Counted from the stretch's first letter, positions 37,677-48,582 are shown. The stretch: DNA of 64,000 nucleotides from Actinobacillus capsulatus DSM 19761 (GCF_000374285.1 NZ_KB893938.1:1-64000); one strand, 5' to 3'. Numbers and translations are program-made. The notes: generated from the sequence alone by a model not told the origin.

Positions 37677-39478
37677 TGCGTAAACTGGTGATTTTAGCTG
37701 AAATGCCTCCGCTTGACGGAGGCATTGTTATTCATAGTGGCAATATCTCTCAAGCCAAACAGTATTTAGGGCAAGAACACCCCTATGCCATTTATGATAT
37801 GCGCGCCGAAGGCGGTGTGTGTCTTAACTTAGACGCATTTGCGATTATTGCCGGTACGATTCAGGCACAAGGCACACTCTACCTCATTTGCCCAAACTGG
37901 GATACGCTTGAGCAGCAATTTGATTTTGATTCGCAACGTTGGAATAGCGGTAAAGTGATTACCACACCGAATTTCTATCGCTACTTTAAGGTATTAGCAC
38001 AAAAATTCGGTTTCCAATTTCAAACGATGCAACAAACCGATTTTAGTCTGCCACCATCACTAAATCAAAGCTCAACTACAGAACATCTTACGCTACAGCA
38101 ACAAGAAATCTTTGAAAAATTACCGCTTGATTCGTCAGCTATTCACTTGATTACCGCACCTCGTGGGCGAGGCAAATCGACCATTGCAGGTAAATTAGCT
38201 CAGCAGTTAGCCCAAACGGAATCGGTACTAATTACCGCAAGAAGTCACTCAGTCTTACCCAGTTTTTGGAAGTCTGCTGCGCAGCATATTCCTTTTTTTG
38301 CCCCCGATCATCTATTACAAAAAATCTCGGCAAACCAAATTGCAGCAAAGAGTTGGCTATTTATTGATGAAGCAGCAAGTTTACCATTGCCGATGTTACA
38401 TCAACTCTGTACTTACTTCGATAAAGTGGTGTTAACCACTACCACACATAATTATGAAGGTACTGGGCGAGGCTTTAGCCTGAAACTCCCTCAACAGCTC
38501 ACAAAGCCGTATCGAGAATGGCAACTGAGTAAGCCGCTACGTTGGGACGAACATGATCCGTTGGAACAATTTATTGATGAATTATTGATTATGTCGCCAC
38601 CAAGCGAAGTCAATCAATATGCTGAATTTTATCATTTACTGGCGGAAGCGCATTACAAAACGACACCGAGCGATTTACGCCGATTATTTGATGCACAAGA
38701 TCAGTTACTACATTCTCGCTCTGAGCATCAGCGTTTAGTCGGTGGTATTTGGGCTGTACCAGAAGGTGGTTTGGAACCTGAATTAGCCGAAGCCATTTGG
38801 CGAGGAGAACGCCGCCCACAAGGCAATTTAGTCGCACAATACCTTTGTTTCCAAGGCAACTTACTCGAAGCCTGTCAGCTACGTTCGGTACGAATCTCTC
38901 GTATTGCGGTGCAATCTGAATTGCAAAAGCAAGGGATTGGCAAGCGGTTAATTTCTGACTTTATTTTGCAAAAAATTCGGCAAAATCGACCGCTTGTAGA
39001 CTATATTTCGGTCAGCTTCGGACTCACGGAACATCTGTTGCATTTTTGGCAACAATGTGGTTTCCAGTTAGTGCAAATTACCCCGACTAAAGAAGCCAGT
39101 AGCGGCTATCACAGCGCAATGATGCTCTACCCGATTTCGGAACAAGGTCAACAATTTGTACAACAAGCTACTGCCCAATTTGAGCGAGATTTAGCGCTAC
39201 AGCCTTTTTATGCAGAATTGCAAAATATTTTGCCAATTCGACCGCTTGTGCGACTGCAAATGAACGAACAAGATTGGCGTAATATAGAAGGTTTCGCATT
39301 AGCGCAACGTTCGCTGGCAGCAAGTTATGTCAGCCTAACGCGCCTTTACTGGCAAGATCCTCGCAATCACGGCGTGTTAGCCAATCTCTGGCAACAATTT
39401 GAGAGTATTCAAGGTAAAAAAGAATGGTTGGAAAACTTGCGTAGCCTGCTTGCCAGTTACTTGCGATACGCACGCTAA
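37676..39478 (+). CDS. tmcA: tRNA-Met cytidine acetyltransferase
   Basis: 600 aa. Forms N4-acetylcytidine at the wobble base of elongator tRNA-Met using acetyl-CoA and ATP. Order: N-terminal domain, RNA-helicase-like domain with Walker A APRGRGKST and the Walker B-like FIDEAASLPLP, GNAT domain with RISRIAVQSELQKQGIGKRLI, and a C-terminal tRNA-binding tail. About 70 residues shorter than E. coli TmcA. An inverted uptake-signal pair (38941-38996) lies inside the GNAT coding region. Confidence 0.93.
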   Translation: MRKLVILAEMPPLDGGIVIHSGNISQAKQYLGQEHPYAIYDMRAEGGVCLNLDAFAIIAGTIQAQGTLYLICPNWDTLEQQFDFDSQRWNSGKVITTPNFYRYFKVLAQKFGFQFQTMQQTDFSLPPSLNQSSTTEHLTLQQQEIFEKLPLDSSAIHLITAPRGRGKSTIAGKLAQQLAQTESVLITARSHSVLPSFWKSAAQHIPFFAPDHLLQKISANQIAAKSWLFIDEAASLPLPMLHQLCTYFDKVVLTTTTHNYEGTGRGFSLKLPQQLTKPYREWQLSKPLRWDEHDPLEQFIDELLIMSPPSEVNQYAEFYHLLAEAHYKTTPSDLRRLFDAQDQLLHSRSEHQRLVGGIWAVPEGGLEPELAEAIWRGERRPQGNLVAQYLCFQGNLLEACQLRSVRISRIAVQSELQKQGIGKRLISDFILQKIRQNRPLVDYISVSFGLTEHLLHFWQQCGFQLVQITPTKEASSGYHSAMMLYPISEQGQQFVQQATAQFERDLALQPFYAELQNILPIRPLVRLQMNEQDWRNIEGFALAQRSLAASYVSLTRLYWQDPRNHGVLANLWQQFESIQGKKEWLENLRSLLASYLRYAR

Positions 39479-39495
39479 TTAGTTGCAAATCGCTA

Positions 39496-39528
39496 TAAAA
39501 AAACACCGTTTGTTCGGTGTTTTTTTGT
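39496..39528 (+). terminator. Bidirectional terminator between tmcA and topA
   Basis: AAAAAACACCG / CGGTGTTTTTT stem with A and T runs on both sides, so it can stop tmcA and the convergent topA. Confidence 0.9.
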
Positions 39529-39538
39529 TTAAGAGATT

Positions 39539-42148
39539 TTATTTTTTACGTTCTAGCCATTTGCCATCCACGTAATCCACGATCCATTTAGTCGCCTTAC
39601 CGTCTTTTTCAGAAGTCACATATTGACGTTTTTCTTTACGGCTAAAGCGGATAATCGCTTCATTCCCTTCCGGATCTTGCTGAGGAGCATCAGCAAGATA
39701 TTGTAATTTTTCCGGCAAACGATCACGGTATTGTGCTAATTCGGCAACTTTCGGCGCACGTGTTTCACGTGATTTCGGGAAATTATGTGCTGACATAAAT
39801 ACACCGCTTGCGCCATCACGTAACACAAAATACGCATCCGATTTCTCACATTTGAGCTCCGGGAAATGAGTCGGCTCTTCACGAGGCGGAGCCACTTCAC
39901 CGTTTTTCAGAATCTTACGGGTGTTATCGCAAGCAGTACAGCCCATATATTTACCGAAACGACCAAGTTTGAGATGCATATCTGCACCGCATTTATCACA
40001 CTCAACAATCGGACCATCATAGCCTTTAATTTTGAATGTCCCTTGTTCTAACACATATCCGTCGCAATTCGGATTATTACCACAAATATGTAATTTACGT
40101 TGCGGATCAATCACATAGCTATCCATTGCCGAATCACATTTCGGACAACGTTTACGGGCTAATAATGCTTTCGCTTCTGATTCTTCATCCAACACATTGA
40201 GTAATTCCGCTTCCGGAATCAAATTCATTGTGGTTTTACAACGTTCTTTCGGCGGTAATGCATAACCGGTACAGCCTAAGAATACACCGGTAGAAGCGGT
40301 GCGAATTGCCATTTTTCTTGCGCAAGTCGGACAGCCAATTTCCGTTGGCACAAGACTATTCGGCTTCATTCCGCCTTCCAGATCGTCTAATTCGGCTTTG
40401 GTAAGCTGCTCCGAGAAATCCTTGAAGAAATTATTGAGCGCTTCCTTCCAATTTTTATTACCTTCCGCAATTTGGTCGAGCGTTTCTTCCATATTGGCGG
40501 TAAAGTCGTAATTCATTAGATCGCTAAATGATTCATCTAAACGATCGGTGACGATTTCACCCATTTTTTCTGCATAGAAACGGTGATTTTCAGTACGCAC
40601 GTAACCACGCTCTTGAATAGTCGAAATAATCGCGGCGTAAGTGGACGGACGGCCGATACCACGTTTTTCCAATTCTTTGACTAATGCCGCCTCAGAGAAA
40701 CGTGCCGGCGGTTTAGTAAAGTGCTGGCTAGGTAGCACTTCTTCTAACATTAATTTTTCATTGAGTGCGACTTCCGGTAACACTTGATCTTCAGCGGTTT
40801 TGCCTTGTATCGGTAACGCTTTCGTCCAACCGTCAAAACGTAATACACGCCCTTTCGCTTTTAATTCATAGTCGCCTGCCGTAACAGTAAGGCTGGTTGA
40901 ATCATAACGAGCTGGTGTCATCTGGCAAGCTAAGAAACGACGCCAAATAAGTTCATAAAGACGCCCGGCATCTTTTTCCATACCTTTTAAATCAGACATT
41001 TTCACATTTACATCTGACGGGCGAATCGCTTCATGTGCTTCTTGTGCACCTTCTTTACTTGAATAGAAATTCGGTTTAGCCGGTAGGTACTCGACCCCAA
41101 ATTGATTTTCAATATAACCACGCGCCATCGCTAATGCGTCTTGGCTTAAATTGGTTGAATCGGTACGCATATAAGTAATATAACCCGCTTCATATAAGCG
41201 CTGCGCCAACATCATAGTTTTCTTCACACTAAAGCCCAAACGGGTACTTGCCGTTTGTTGTAATGTCGAAGTAATAAATGGCGGACTGGCTTTCGAGGAA
41301 GTCGGCTTTTTATCAATTTCTGAAACAATAAATTCACTACCTTGTAATGCTTTTACCGCTTCATCTGCTTGTTTTTGATTTTTTGCCGAGAATTTTTTAC
41401 CTTTATAGCCAATTAAATCTAGCGGTAATTTCCCTTTAGCCGTCAACGTATTGGCTAAGATCTCCCAATATTCTTCCGGTTGGAATGCTTTAATTTCTCG
41501 TTCACGTTCAACTAAAAGTTTAACCGCAACCGACTGTACACGCCCTGCAGATAAGCCTCGCGCCACTTTTTTCCAAAGTAACGGCGATACCATAAAGCCA
41601 ACCACACGATCTAAAAAGCGGCGTGTTTGTTGAGCATTTACACGGTCTAAATTTAAATGATCCGGCTTCTCAAACGCTTTTTGAATCGCATTTTTGGTGA
41701 TTTCATTAAACACTACTCGGCTGAAACGAGCCTCATCGCCTCCAATAACTTCTCGTAAATGCCAAGCAATCGCCTCCCCTTCTCTATCCAAGTCGGTTGC
41801 GAGATAAATATGATCAGCTTTTTTTGCTAAGGACTTTAATTCGGATACGACTTTTTCTTTATCCGGTAGCACTTGATAATTCGCTTTCCAGTCATGGTAA
41901 GGATCAATGCCCATACGCTTAACTAATGCGGCACGATCTTTTTCTGCTTTTAATTTTGCTTTTTGTTCTGCAGTCATGCCTTTGGTGGAAATCGGTTTTA
42001 CTTTCTCGTTTTTTTCGCTTTCACTACCGCTTTTAGGTAAATCACGAATATGACCGACACTTGATTTCACTACATAATCACTACCTAAATATTTATTGAT
42101 CGTCTTAGCTTTCGCTGGCGACTCCACAATAACCAATGATTTTCCCAT
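39539..42148 (-). CDS. topA: DNA topoisomerase I
   Basis: 869 aa type IA topoisomerase relaxing negative supercoils. The Toprim start [14 protein letters not shown], the [13 protein letters not shown] metal motif, and the active-site Tyr in [13 protein letters not shown] are present. The C-terminus holds tetracysteine zinc ribbons (CPTCARKM...[12 protein letters not shown]...[15 protein letters not shown]...CTAC) and a basic tail. Length matches E. coli TopA (865). Confidence 0.98.
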   Translation of the reverse strand: MGKSLVIVESPAKAKTINKYLGSDYVVKSSVGHIRDLPKSGSESEKNEKVKPISTKGMTAEQKAKLKAEKDRAALVKRMGIDPYHDWKANYQVLPDKEKVVSELKSLAKKADHIYLATDLDREGEAIAWHLREVIGGDEARFSRVVFNEITKNAIQKAFEKPDHLNLDRVNAQQTRRFLDRVVGFMVSPLLWKKVARGLSAGRVQSVAVKLLVEREREIKAFQPEEYWEILANTLTAKGKLPLDLIGYKGKKFSAKNQKQADEAVKALQGSEFIVSEIDKKPTSSKASPPFITSTLQQTASTRLGFSVKKTMMLAQRLYEAGYITYMRTDSTNLSQDALAMARGYIENQFGVEYLPAKPNFYSSKEGAQEAHEAIRPSDVNVKMSDLKGMEKDAGRLYELIWRRFLACQMTPARYDSTSLTVTAGDYELKAKGRVLRFDGWTKALPIQGKTAEDQVLPEVALNEKLMLEEVLPSQHFTKPPARFSEAALVKELEKRGIGRPSTYAAIISTIQERGYVRTENHRFYAEKMGEIVTDRLDESFSDLMNYDFTANMEETLDQIAEGNKNWKEALNNFFKDFSEQLTKAELDDLEGGMKPNSLVPTEIGCPTCARKMAIRTASTGVFLGCTGYALPPKERCKTTMNLIPEAELLNVLDEESEAKALLARKRCPKCDSAMDSYVIDPQRKLHICGNNPNCDGYVLEQGTFKIKGYDGPIVECDKCGADMHLKLGRFGKYMGCTACDNTRKILKNGEVAPPREEPTHFPELKCEKSDAYFVLRDGASGVFMSAHNFPKSRETRAPKVAELAQYRDRLPEKLQYLADAPQQDPEGNEAIIRFSRKEKRQYVTSEKDGKATKWIVDYVDGKWLERKK

Positions 42149-42210
42149 TAATAACTACCTAAAATGTAAATAATTAAAGAAATATATTATAGTTTATTTC
42201 TTTCTGGTTG

Positions 42211-42238
42211 ATATTTGGTGCTACTTGAACCAAAATAT
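42211..42238. promoter_or_regulatory. LysR-type operator candidate in the topA/lysR-type gene gap
   Basis: ATATTTGGT (42211-42219), a 9-base spacer, then ACCAAAATAT (42229-42238): a near-perfect dyad about 50 bases before the regulator start. Position and symmetry fit an autoregulatory LysR-type site. Confidence 0.45.
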
Positions 42239-42289
42239 GCCGACAATAGCAAGCCTAATAGTAAAAGACAATATCTAGAGAAAGAAATT

Positions 42290-43186
42290 ATGGATAAACT
42301 CAACGCAATTAATCTTTTTTGCCGAGTGATAGAAACACAAAGTTTCACTCAAGCCGCTCAGCTTGAACAAATTTCGTTGGCAATGGCAAGCAAACTTATT
42401 GCTCAGCTTGAAGAGCATCTTAATGTAAGATTACTTCACCGTACAACTCGTAAGATTACCCCAACAGAAGCAGGGTTACTTTATTACCAGCGCTGTCTGC
42501 CAATTCTGAACGAATTAAAAGATGCGGAGAATAGTGTAAGCAATATTACCTCTACATTACAAGGAAAAATCACAATTTCCCTGCCGATGGACTTCGGTTC
42601 GCGCTTTGTTGCACCTTATTTAGGTCAATTTATCGCTACTTATCCCAATATTCAGCTTAATATTGAATTTAGTGATCGCCGTGTTGATGTTGTCGCAGAA
42701 GGCTATGACTTAGTATTAAGAATCGGTTTGCTTGAAGACAGTTCAATTGTTGCAAAACGTATTGCGCAATCAGAGCTAGTTTTGCTTGCATCACCAGAAT
42801 ATTTAGCCACACACGGCACACCCGAAAGGCTGGAACATCTGGCGCACCATACTTGCTTACTCTATGAAAACCATCAACAATGGCTATTTGAAGAGAATGA
42901 TCAAAAAATAAAATTCAAGCCCACGCCGCATATCATGTCAAATAATGGTTATGCACTGCTACAAATGGCAAAAGCCGGACAAGGTATTGTCAATTTACCG
43001 CTCTTTTTAGCCAAAGAAGAACTAAGTGCTGGTCAATTAGTCGAGATCTTGCCCCAGTACAAACAACATCCGATTGATATTAGTCTTTTATATCCGCATC
43101 GCCGCTACTTATCACCAAAGGTAAAAGTATTAATTGAATTTCTTAGTAAATTAATGCAAGAAAGACAACAATATTTAATGAAGTAA
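42290..43186 (+). CDS. LysR-family transcriptional regulator
   Basis: 298 aa from the ATG at 42290 (AGAGAAAG 5-12 bases upstream); the longer frame from 42215 would run through the likely operator. N-terminal winged HTH (LNAINLFCRVIETQSFTQAAQLEQISLAMASKLIAQLEEHLNVRLLHRTTR), then a type 2 periplasmic-binding-like effector domain (GKITISLPMDFGSRFVAPYLGQF...). Resembles the DsdC/AaeR-like CrgA subgroup. No divergent metabolic gene is next to it, so its target and inducer are unknown. Confidence 0.88.
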   Translation: MDKLNAINLFCRVIETQSFTQAAQLEQISLAMASKLIAQLEEHLNVRLLHRTTRKITPTEAGLLYYQRCLPILNELKDAENSVSNITSTLQGKITISLPMDFGSRFVAPYLGQFIATYPNIQLNIEFSDRRVDVVAEGYDLVLRIGLLEDSSIVAKRIAQSELVLLASPEYLATHGTPERLEHLAHHTCLLYENHQQWLFEENDQKIKFKPTPHIMSNNGYALLQMAKAGQGIVNLPLFLAKEELSAGQLVEILPQYKQHPIDISLLYPHRRYLSPKVKVLIEFLSKLMQERQQYLMK

Positions 43187-43222
43187 CAAGCGGTCATATT
43201 TATATAATTTTTTGCAAAATTG

Positions 43223-43348
43223 AGGCTATCTACACCTGCCGGCGCAAGTGCCTTCACTCGTGCCTTTGCCATTTTTGAGGAGATAAAATGGCATGAGAAG
43301 AACTCTCGCACTTTCATTATATTGGTGATAGATTTAATCGCTTATTGA
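43223..43348 (+). pseudogene. Possible 3' remnant of a lost gene
   Basis: An open frame without a start reads RLSTPAGASAFTRAFAIFEEIKWHEKN..., ending TGA at 43346-43348. It has more GC-rich codons (GCC, CGC, GGC) than its AT-rich neighbours. No start codon or RBS fits, and the family is not recognised. It may be a decayed gene tail that once lay downstream of the LysR gene; chance is also possible. Confidence 0.25.
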
Positions 43349-44655
43349 TTAAGATCTAAAATCAAAATCTTTGACATTCTTTGGTAATTGTAATGTTCTC
43401 GTTTCTCTTTCGGTAAATCTTCCGTACCAGATACCACAAAGCCTCGCTCTTGGAACCACTGTGTTGTGCGAGTGGTTAATACAAACAATTTCTCGACCTG
43501 TAATTTATAAGCTCTACGTTTAATCGCCTCTAATAACACATCACCTCTTGATGAATCTCGATAATCAGGATGCACCGCCACACACGCCATTTCCGCCATT
43601 TTTTCTTCCGGATAGTGATTCAGTGCCGCACAGGCAATCACAATACCGTCACGTTCAATAATCGTATAATGACTAATCTCCATTTCCAGCTGTTCACGTG
43701 AACGTTTTACTAAAATACCCTGTTCCTCAAGCGGTCGAATCAGATTTAACAAACTCGGAATATCAAATGAAGTAGCCAAACGAATATTTTCCGAACTCTC
43801 TTCCGATAACTGCGTACCGATACCGTCACGAGAGAATAACTCTTGAAGTAATGAACCGTCTTCTTTATAACTCAGCAAATGCGAACGTTTAATGCCAGCA
43901 TGGCAGGCTTCAATTGCCGCTTGTAAAAAGCGAGCGGCAGAATTGTGATATTGCCCGGATTCAATAAATTGCGTTAAATAACGTTTAGCTTCACGTGGAT
44001 GTAAATCCGATAACACATTACCTTCCGAATCTAAGATCCCTCGCTGATCACAAAAGCCGATTAACTTATCTGCTTTTAACTTAATTGTAATTTGCGTTGC
44101 AATCTCCTCAAACGGCAAATTAAACATTTCACCTGTCACTGAAGGGGCAATCGGGCCGATAACCACTATCGAATCCTGTGCTAATTGCTGCTCAATCCCT
44201 TCGATATTAATTCGGCGAATCTTGCCGCTTAAACCGTAATCCACACCATCAATCACACCAAGTGGCTGCGCCAATACTGCATTGCTACTCACCACATTCA
44301 ATACCGGTGAATTCGGTAAACGCAGCGACAAACGAGAAAAAATATCATAATGCAATCCGCCAACCGCTTGCTTCACCACTTCTAATGTTTTGCTATCGGT
44401 TATACGAATATTATTATGATAAGCAGAACCTATTTGATTTTTTGCCAGTAGTTCATCAATTTGGCAACGAGCACCAAACACGATGACCAGTTTGATGCCT
44501 AAGCTATGGAGCAATCCAATATCGTTGGTAATATTAATAAAATTCGGGTGAGCAATCGCATTACCGTCTAACATAATCACAAAGGTTTTCTCTCTGTGCA
44601 TATTTACGTAAGGCGTGGATTGTCTAAACCATTGAACTAATTCTGTGTTACGCAT
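43342..44655 (-). CDS. argA: Amino-acid N-acetyltransferase (N-acetylglutamate synthase)
   Basis: 437 aa from the ATG at 44655, which has GAGGAAG 5 bases upstream; the longer frame to 44730 runs through the ARG box. First step of arginine synthesis. The N-terminal amino-acid-kinase-like domain ([17 protein letters not shown]..., [12 protein letters not shown]) binds arginine for feedback; the C-terminal GNAT domain ([26 protein letters not shown]) binds acetyl-CoA. Length matches E. coli ArgA (443). Confidence 0.95.
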   Translation of the reverse strand: MRNTELVQWFRQSTPYVNMHREKTFVIMLDGNAIAHPNFINITNDIGLLHSLGIKLVIVFGARCQIDELLAKNQIGSAYHNNIRITDSKTLEVVKQAVGGLHYDIFSRLSLRLPNSPVLNVVSSNAVLAQPLGVIDGVDYGLSGKIRRINIEGIEQQLAQDSIVVIGPIAPSVTGEMFNLPFEEIATQITIKLKADKLIGFCDQRGILDSEGNVLSDLHPREAKRYLTQFIESGQYHNSAARFLQAAIEACHAGIKRSHLLSYKEDGSLLQELFSRDGIGTQLSEESSENIRLATSFDIPSLLNLIRPLEEQGILVKRSREQLEMEISHYTIIERDGIVIACAALNHYPEEKMAEMACVAVHPDYRDSSRGDVLLEAIKRRAYKLQVEKLFVLTTRTTQWFQERGFVVSGTEDLPKEKREHYNYQRMSKILILDLNQ

Positions 44656-44698
44656 AACTTCCTCATTATTTTTTGTTTCTGACAAATGTATATCGAAA

Positions 44699-44712
44699 TG
44701 AATATTTATGCA
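44699..44712 (-). promoter_or_regulatory. ARG box (ArgR operator) of argA
   Basis: TGAATATTTATGCA fits the ArgR half-operator consensus TGNATWWWWATNCA at every fixed position and lies 44 bases upstream of the argA start. A second adjacent box was not clear. Confidence 0.7.
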
Positions 44713-44748
44713 ATTTAATTGAATTAACACTTATATTTACACATAAAA

Positions 44749-44792
44749 AAGCGGTTAAATTTGCAAATTTTTTTACAAATTTAACCGCTTAT
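44749..44792 (-). terminator. Uptake-signal-pair terminator after aroA
   Basis: Perfect 15-bp stem AAGCGGTTAAATTTG / CAAATTTAACCGCTT; the minus-strand reading continues TTTTTTATG, ending aroA just before argA's promoter. Confidence 0.85.
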
Positions 44793-44801
44793 TATCGCTT
44801 T

Positions 44802-46100
44802 TTATGTTCTTTCCGACAACTTCTCAAATTCATTGAAATAGGTCGGGAACGTTTTCGCCGTACATTTCGGATCTAAAATCGTCACCGGTGTATCGGACAA
44901 GGCAATCAACGAGAAACACATCGCCATACGGTGATCATTATAAGTGGCAATTTCTGCATGTTGGAATTGCGTGAGTGGCAAAGGTTGAATACGAATAAAA
45001 TCTTTACCTTCCTCAACTATTGCACCTACTTTGTGCAATTCGGTTGCCATCGCCGCTAAACGATCGGTTTCTTTGACACGCCAGTTATAAATATTGCGAA
45101 TCACCGTTTCCCCTTCAGCAAATAATGCGGTAGTCGCAATCGTCATCGCTGCATCAGGAATATGATTCATATCCATATCTACACCTTTAAGCTCGCCTTG
45201 CTCCGCTTGGATAAAATCGTCACCCCAAGTAATTTTAGCCCCCATTGCTTCCAACACATTAGCAAACAAGCGGTCACCTTGGATCGAATTTTTACCAATA
45301 CCGGTTACCTTCACTTTACCTTTAATTGCTCCAGCAGCTAAGAAATAAGAAGCGGATGACGCGTCACCTTCCACTAAGTATTTCTCCGGCGAAATGTAGC
45401 TTTGGTTACCTTTTACCACAAAGGTCTGATAATTTTGGTTCTCAACATTTACCCCGAAATCTTTCATCATCGCTAAAGTAATATCAATATATGGTTTTGA
45501 TACCAGTTCACCGATAATTTCAATTTCCATATCGCCTTCAGCAAGCGGTGCCGCCATCAGTAAAGCGGTTAAAAATTGGCTGGAAATCGAACCGTCAATT
45601 TGTACTTTTCCGCCTTTTAGGCCACTGTTTCGGATAGCTAGCGGCGGATAACCTTCATTTTCCAAATATTGAACGCTTGCACCCACTTGGCGAAGGGCAT
45701 CAACCAAGTGTTTAATCGGGCGTTCTTTCATACGAGGTTCGCCGGTTAGAATAACTTCCGCTTCAGCCGCACCTTTTAAACACAACGCAGCGGTTAACGG
45801 GCGCATTGCCGTACCTGCATTACCTAAAAATAACGATAACCCATTTTGCCAATTAAATGCGCCGCCAATTCCTTCAACAGTACAAACGGTCTTATCTTCC
45901 GATAATGAATAATTCACGCCTAATGCCTTTAAAGCATTTAACATATGGCGAATATCATCACTGTCTAATAAATTGGTAACTTTAGTCGTACCTTTCGCTA
46001 AAGCAGCTAATAATAACGCTCGATTTGAAAGGCTTTTTGAGCCGGGTAAATTAATCTCGCCTTCAACACGGCTGATCGGTGCTAATGTAATTTTTTCCAT
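44802..46100 (-). CDS. aroA: 3-phosphoshikimate 1-carboxyvinyltransferase (EPSP synthase)
   Basis: 432 aa. Joins PEP and shikimate-3-phosphate in the aromatic pathway. Motifs: [46 protein letters not shown], and [15 protein letters not shown] near the substrate sites; [12 protein letters not shown] at the C-terminal domain. The glycine-rich loop is the class I (glyphosate-sensitive) type. Follows hisC by 15 bases, likely one transcript. Confidence 0.97.
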   Translation of the reverse strand: MEKITLAPISRVEGEINLPGSKSLSNRALLLAALAKGTTKVTNLLDSDDIRHMLNALKALGVNYSLSEDKTVCTVEGIGGAFNWQNGLSLFLGNAGTAMRPLTAALCLKGAAEAEVILTGEPRMKERPIKHLVDALRQVGASVQYLENEGYPPLAIRNSGLKGGKVQIDGSISSQFLTALLMAAPLAEGDMEIEIIGELVSKPYIDITLAMMKDFGVNVENQNYQTFVVKGNQSYISPEKYLVEGDASSASYFLAAGAIKGKVKVTGIGKNSIQGDRLFANVLEAMGAKITWGDDFIQAEQGELKGVDMDMNHIPDAAMTIATTALFAEGETVIRNIYNWRVKETDRLAAMATELHKVGAIVEEGKDFIRIQPLPLTQFQHAEIATYNDHRMAMCFSLIALSDTPVTILDPKCTAKTFPTYFNEFEKLSERT

Positions 46101-46115
46101 CTGTATTCTCTTAAA

Positions 46116-47210
46116 TTAGCCTAATACTTTTACTAATGCGGCAAACAAGCGGTCATTTTCTTGCGGTAAACCGATACTGATACGTAAATGATTCGGCATA
46201 CCATAACCTGCAATCGGACGAACAATTACGCCTTCACACAATAAAGCTTCATAAATCGGTGCTGCCGGACGTTTGAAATCAATCGTTATAAAGTTGCCTT
46301 TGGAAGGAATATAGTCCAATCCTTGTGCTTGGCAGAATGTTTCGTAACGTTGCATTTCTTGGCGATTATTTTCCGCGACTTTTTCCACAAAAGCATCGTC
46401 ATTCATCATCGCAATCGCTGAGGCCAATGCAAGGCTGTTACAGTTAAATGGTTGGCGTACGCGGTTGAGTAAATCCGCAATTTCAGCATTAGATACGGCA
46501 TAACCAATACGTAATCCGGCAAGTCCATAAGCTTTGGAAAGTGAACGAGAAACAATTAAATTCGGATATTTTGCCAATAAACCGAATGAATCAACACGCT
46601 CGGAAGCATCTGTAAATTCGGTGTATGCTTCATCTAATACCACAATCACATTTGCCGGTACTTTTGCTAAGAAAGCATCAATTTCCGCTTCGGTTAAGAA
46701 ATTGCCGGTCGGATTATTCGGATTGGCAATAAAAATCAATTTGGTCTTTTCATTGATTGCAGCAAGAAACGCCTCTAAATCGTGTCCCCAATTTTTTGCC
46801 GGAATTTCACGAGCCACTGCATTAATCGCTTTAGTGACTAATGGATAAACGATAAATGCGTATTGAGAATAAATAATTTCATCTTGTTCACCGGCAAAGG
46901 TATGTGCAAATAACTCCAATAAATCATTTGAACCGTTACCTAAGGTAATTTGATTCGCTTGTACGCCGAATTTTTTTGAAATTGCCGCTTTTAATTCAAA
47001 GCCGTTTGCATCCGGATAACGAGTAAGATCATTTAATTGATTAATAATCGCTTGTTTTGCACTTTCCGGAAATCCGAACGGGTTTTCATTGGAAGCTAGT
47101 TTAATGATATTGCTGATACCAAGCTCACGTTCCAATTCTTCAATCGGTTTACCTGCTTGGTAAGGAGAAAGGAATTTCACGCCCTGATTGGCGATGTTGA
47201 GAAATTGCAT
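46116..47210 (-). CDS. hisC: Histidinol-phosphate aminotransferase
   Basis: 364 aa PLP enzyme of histidine synthesis; members of this branch can also transaminate aromatic amino acids, which would suit its place between serC and aroA. ASNENPFGFP, ANPNNPTGNFL, VVLDEAYTEF and the PLP-lysine motif SRSLSKAYGLAGLRIGY are present. The rest of the his operon is elsewhere, so this is probably a second copy (hisC2). Confidence 0.92.
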   Translation of the reverse strand: MQFLNIANQGVKFLSPYQAGKPIEELERELGISNIIKLASNENPFGFPESAKQAIINQLNDLTRYPDANGFELKAAISKKFGVQANQITLGNGSNDLLELFAHTFAGEQDEIIYSQYAFIVYPLVTKAINAVAREIPAKNWGHDLEAFLAAINEKTKLIFIANPNNPTGNFLTEAEIDAFLAKVPANVIVVLDEAYTEFTDASERVDSFGLLAKYPNLIVSRSLSKAYGLAGLRIGYAVSNAEIADLLNRVRQPFNCNSLALASAIAMMNDDAFVEKVAENNRQEMQRYETFCQAQGLDYIPSKGNFITIDFKRPAAPIYEALLCEGVIVRPIAGYGMPNHLRISIGLPQENDRLFAALVKVLG

Positions 47211-47217
47211 TTTTACC

Positions 47218-47298
47218 TCTGTAACATTATTTTTATTGAGTTGTTGTTGGATTGTATTAGAGAATTTTAATCTTTGCTAGTAAAAAATACGTTACAGA
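47218..47298 (-). promoter_or_regulatory. Leader dyad next to the hisC ribosome binding site
   Basis: GTTACAGA (47291-47298) and TCTGTAAC (47218-47225) are a perfect 8-bp inverted repeat about 65 bases apart in the hisC leader; on the mRNA the second arm abuts the AGAGG ribosome binding site. It could limit translation. Function not shown. Confidence 0.35.
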
Positions 47299-47357
47299 TG
47301 GAAAGATATTAATACATGGTTAATTCTTCAGCTCGCTGCCGTAAAATCATATCCGTA

Positions 47358-47395
47358 TAAAAAAGGCTATCCGATCGGATAGCCTCAGTAATTTT
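47358..47395 (-). terminator. Terminator of serC
   Basis: AGGCTATCCGA / TCGGATAGCCT, an 11-bp perfect palindrome; the minus-strand reading continues TTTTTATAC. It separates serC from hisC-aroA, so the classical serC-aroA operon is split here. Confidence 0.85.
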
Positions 47396-47402
47396 TTAAA
47401 GA

Positions 47403-48491
47403 TTATGCATTTTCTTTTGCAAATTTATCCATAAATTGGATTAATGCTTCTACACCTTCAATCGGCATCGCATTATAGATAGAGGCACGCATACCACCTA
47501 ACACTTTGTGTCCTTTTAAGGCATGCAAGCCACAAGCGGTCGCTTCTGCTACAAATTTTGCATTTAATTCATCATTATCTGTACTAAATGTCACATTCAT
47601 TACCGAGCGATTCGCTTCCGCAATATAATTGCGATAGAAAGAACTGTTGTTCAAGTAGTTATAGAGCAATTCAGCTTTTGCTGAATTACGTTTTTCAACC
47701 TCACTTAAACCGCCCTCTTTAATTAAATGTTTAAATACTAGTGAACATAAATACCAAGCGAATGTAGGCGGTGTATTAATCATCGAATCAGCATTCACTT
47801 GCGTTTCGTAATTCCAAATTGAAGGGGTTGCCGTGCGAGCTTTACCAATCAGATCTTCACGTACAATCACAATCGTAATACCTGCCGGCCCCAGATTTTT
47901 TTGCGCACCTGCGTAAATTAAGCCGAATTTGCTGATATCAATTTGCGTTGAAAGAATATCAGACGACATATCTGCCACTAACACTGCATTACCCACATTT
48001 GGGATCTGTTTAATTTGCACACCGGTTATCGTTTCATTTGTGCAATAATGAACATAATCATACTTTTCGGCAATATCACTAAAATCGGTACGGGTTACCG
48101 CAATCACGCCATTTTTATCTTTTTCAACGATATTAATTTCATCGATTTTACAGAAATTACGCGCTTCTTTTGCCGCCATCCCCGACCAATGACCGCTATT
48201 TAGATAAAGAGCTTTACCCTTTGCACCAATTAAGTTCATTGGCACCGCAGCAAATTGCCCACGTGCGCCGCCTTGCAAAAACAGAATTTTATAATTTTGC
48301 GGAATGTTATAAATCTCACGAAAATCTTGCTCAGATTGCGTTGCAAGTTCCATAAAAAACTTACCGCGATGGCTAACCTCCATTACCGAAGTACCTTGGT
48401 TTTGCCAATTTAACAATTCTTGTTGCGCTTGTTCTAACACGGCTTTTGGCATCATTGCCGGACCTGCACTGAAATTATAAACTTGTGTCAT
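47403..48491 (-). CDS. serC: Phosphoserine aminotransferase
   Basis: 362 aa PLP enzyme for serine and pyridoxal phosphate synthesis. NFSAGPAMMP, EVSHRGKFF, LFLQGGARGQFAAVPMNL, VADMSSDILS and the PLP-lysine region YAGAQKNLGPAGITIVIVRED are all present, with HALKGHKVLGGMRASIYNAMP at the end. Normal length. Confidence 0.97.
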   Translation of the reverse strand: MTQVYNFSAGPAMMPKAVLEQAQQELLNWQNQGTSVMEVSHRGKFFMELATQSEQDFREIYNIPQNYKILFLQGGARGQFAAVPMNLIGAKGKALYLNSGHWSGMAAKEARNFCKIDEINIVEKDKNGVIAVTRTDFSDIAEKYDYVHYCTNETITGVQIKQIPNVGNAVLVADMSSDILSTQIDISKFGLIYAGAQKNLGPAGITIVIVREDLIGKARTATPSIWNYETQVNADSMINTPPTFAWYLCSLVFKHLIKEGGLSEVEKRNSAKAELLYNYLNNSSFYRNYIAEANRSVMNVTFSTDNDELNAKFVAEATACGLHALKGHKVLGGMRASIYNAMPIEGVEALIQFMDKFAKENA

Positions 48492-48582
48492 TGTGTTTGC
48501 CTCTTATGTTTCTTTAAAACGGATTCGATCATTCTAGCGAAAACATTCGTCATTTTGAAAGCACTTTTTTAGATAAAAAAAT

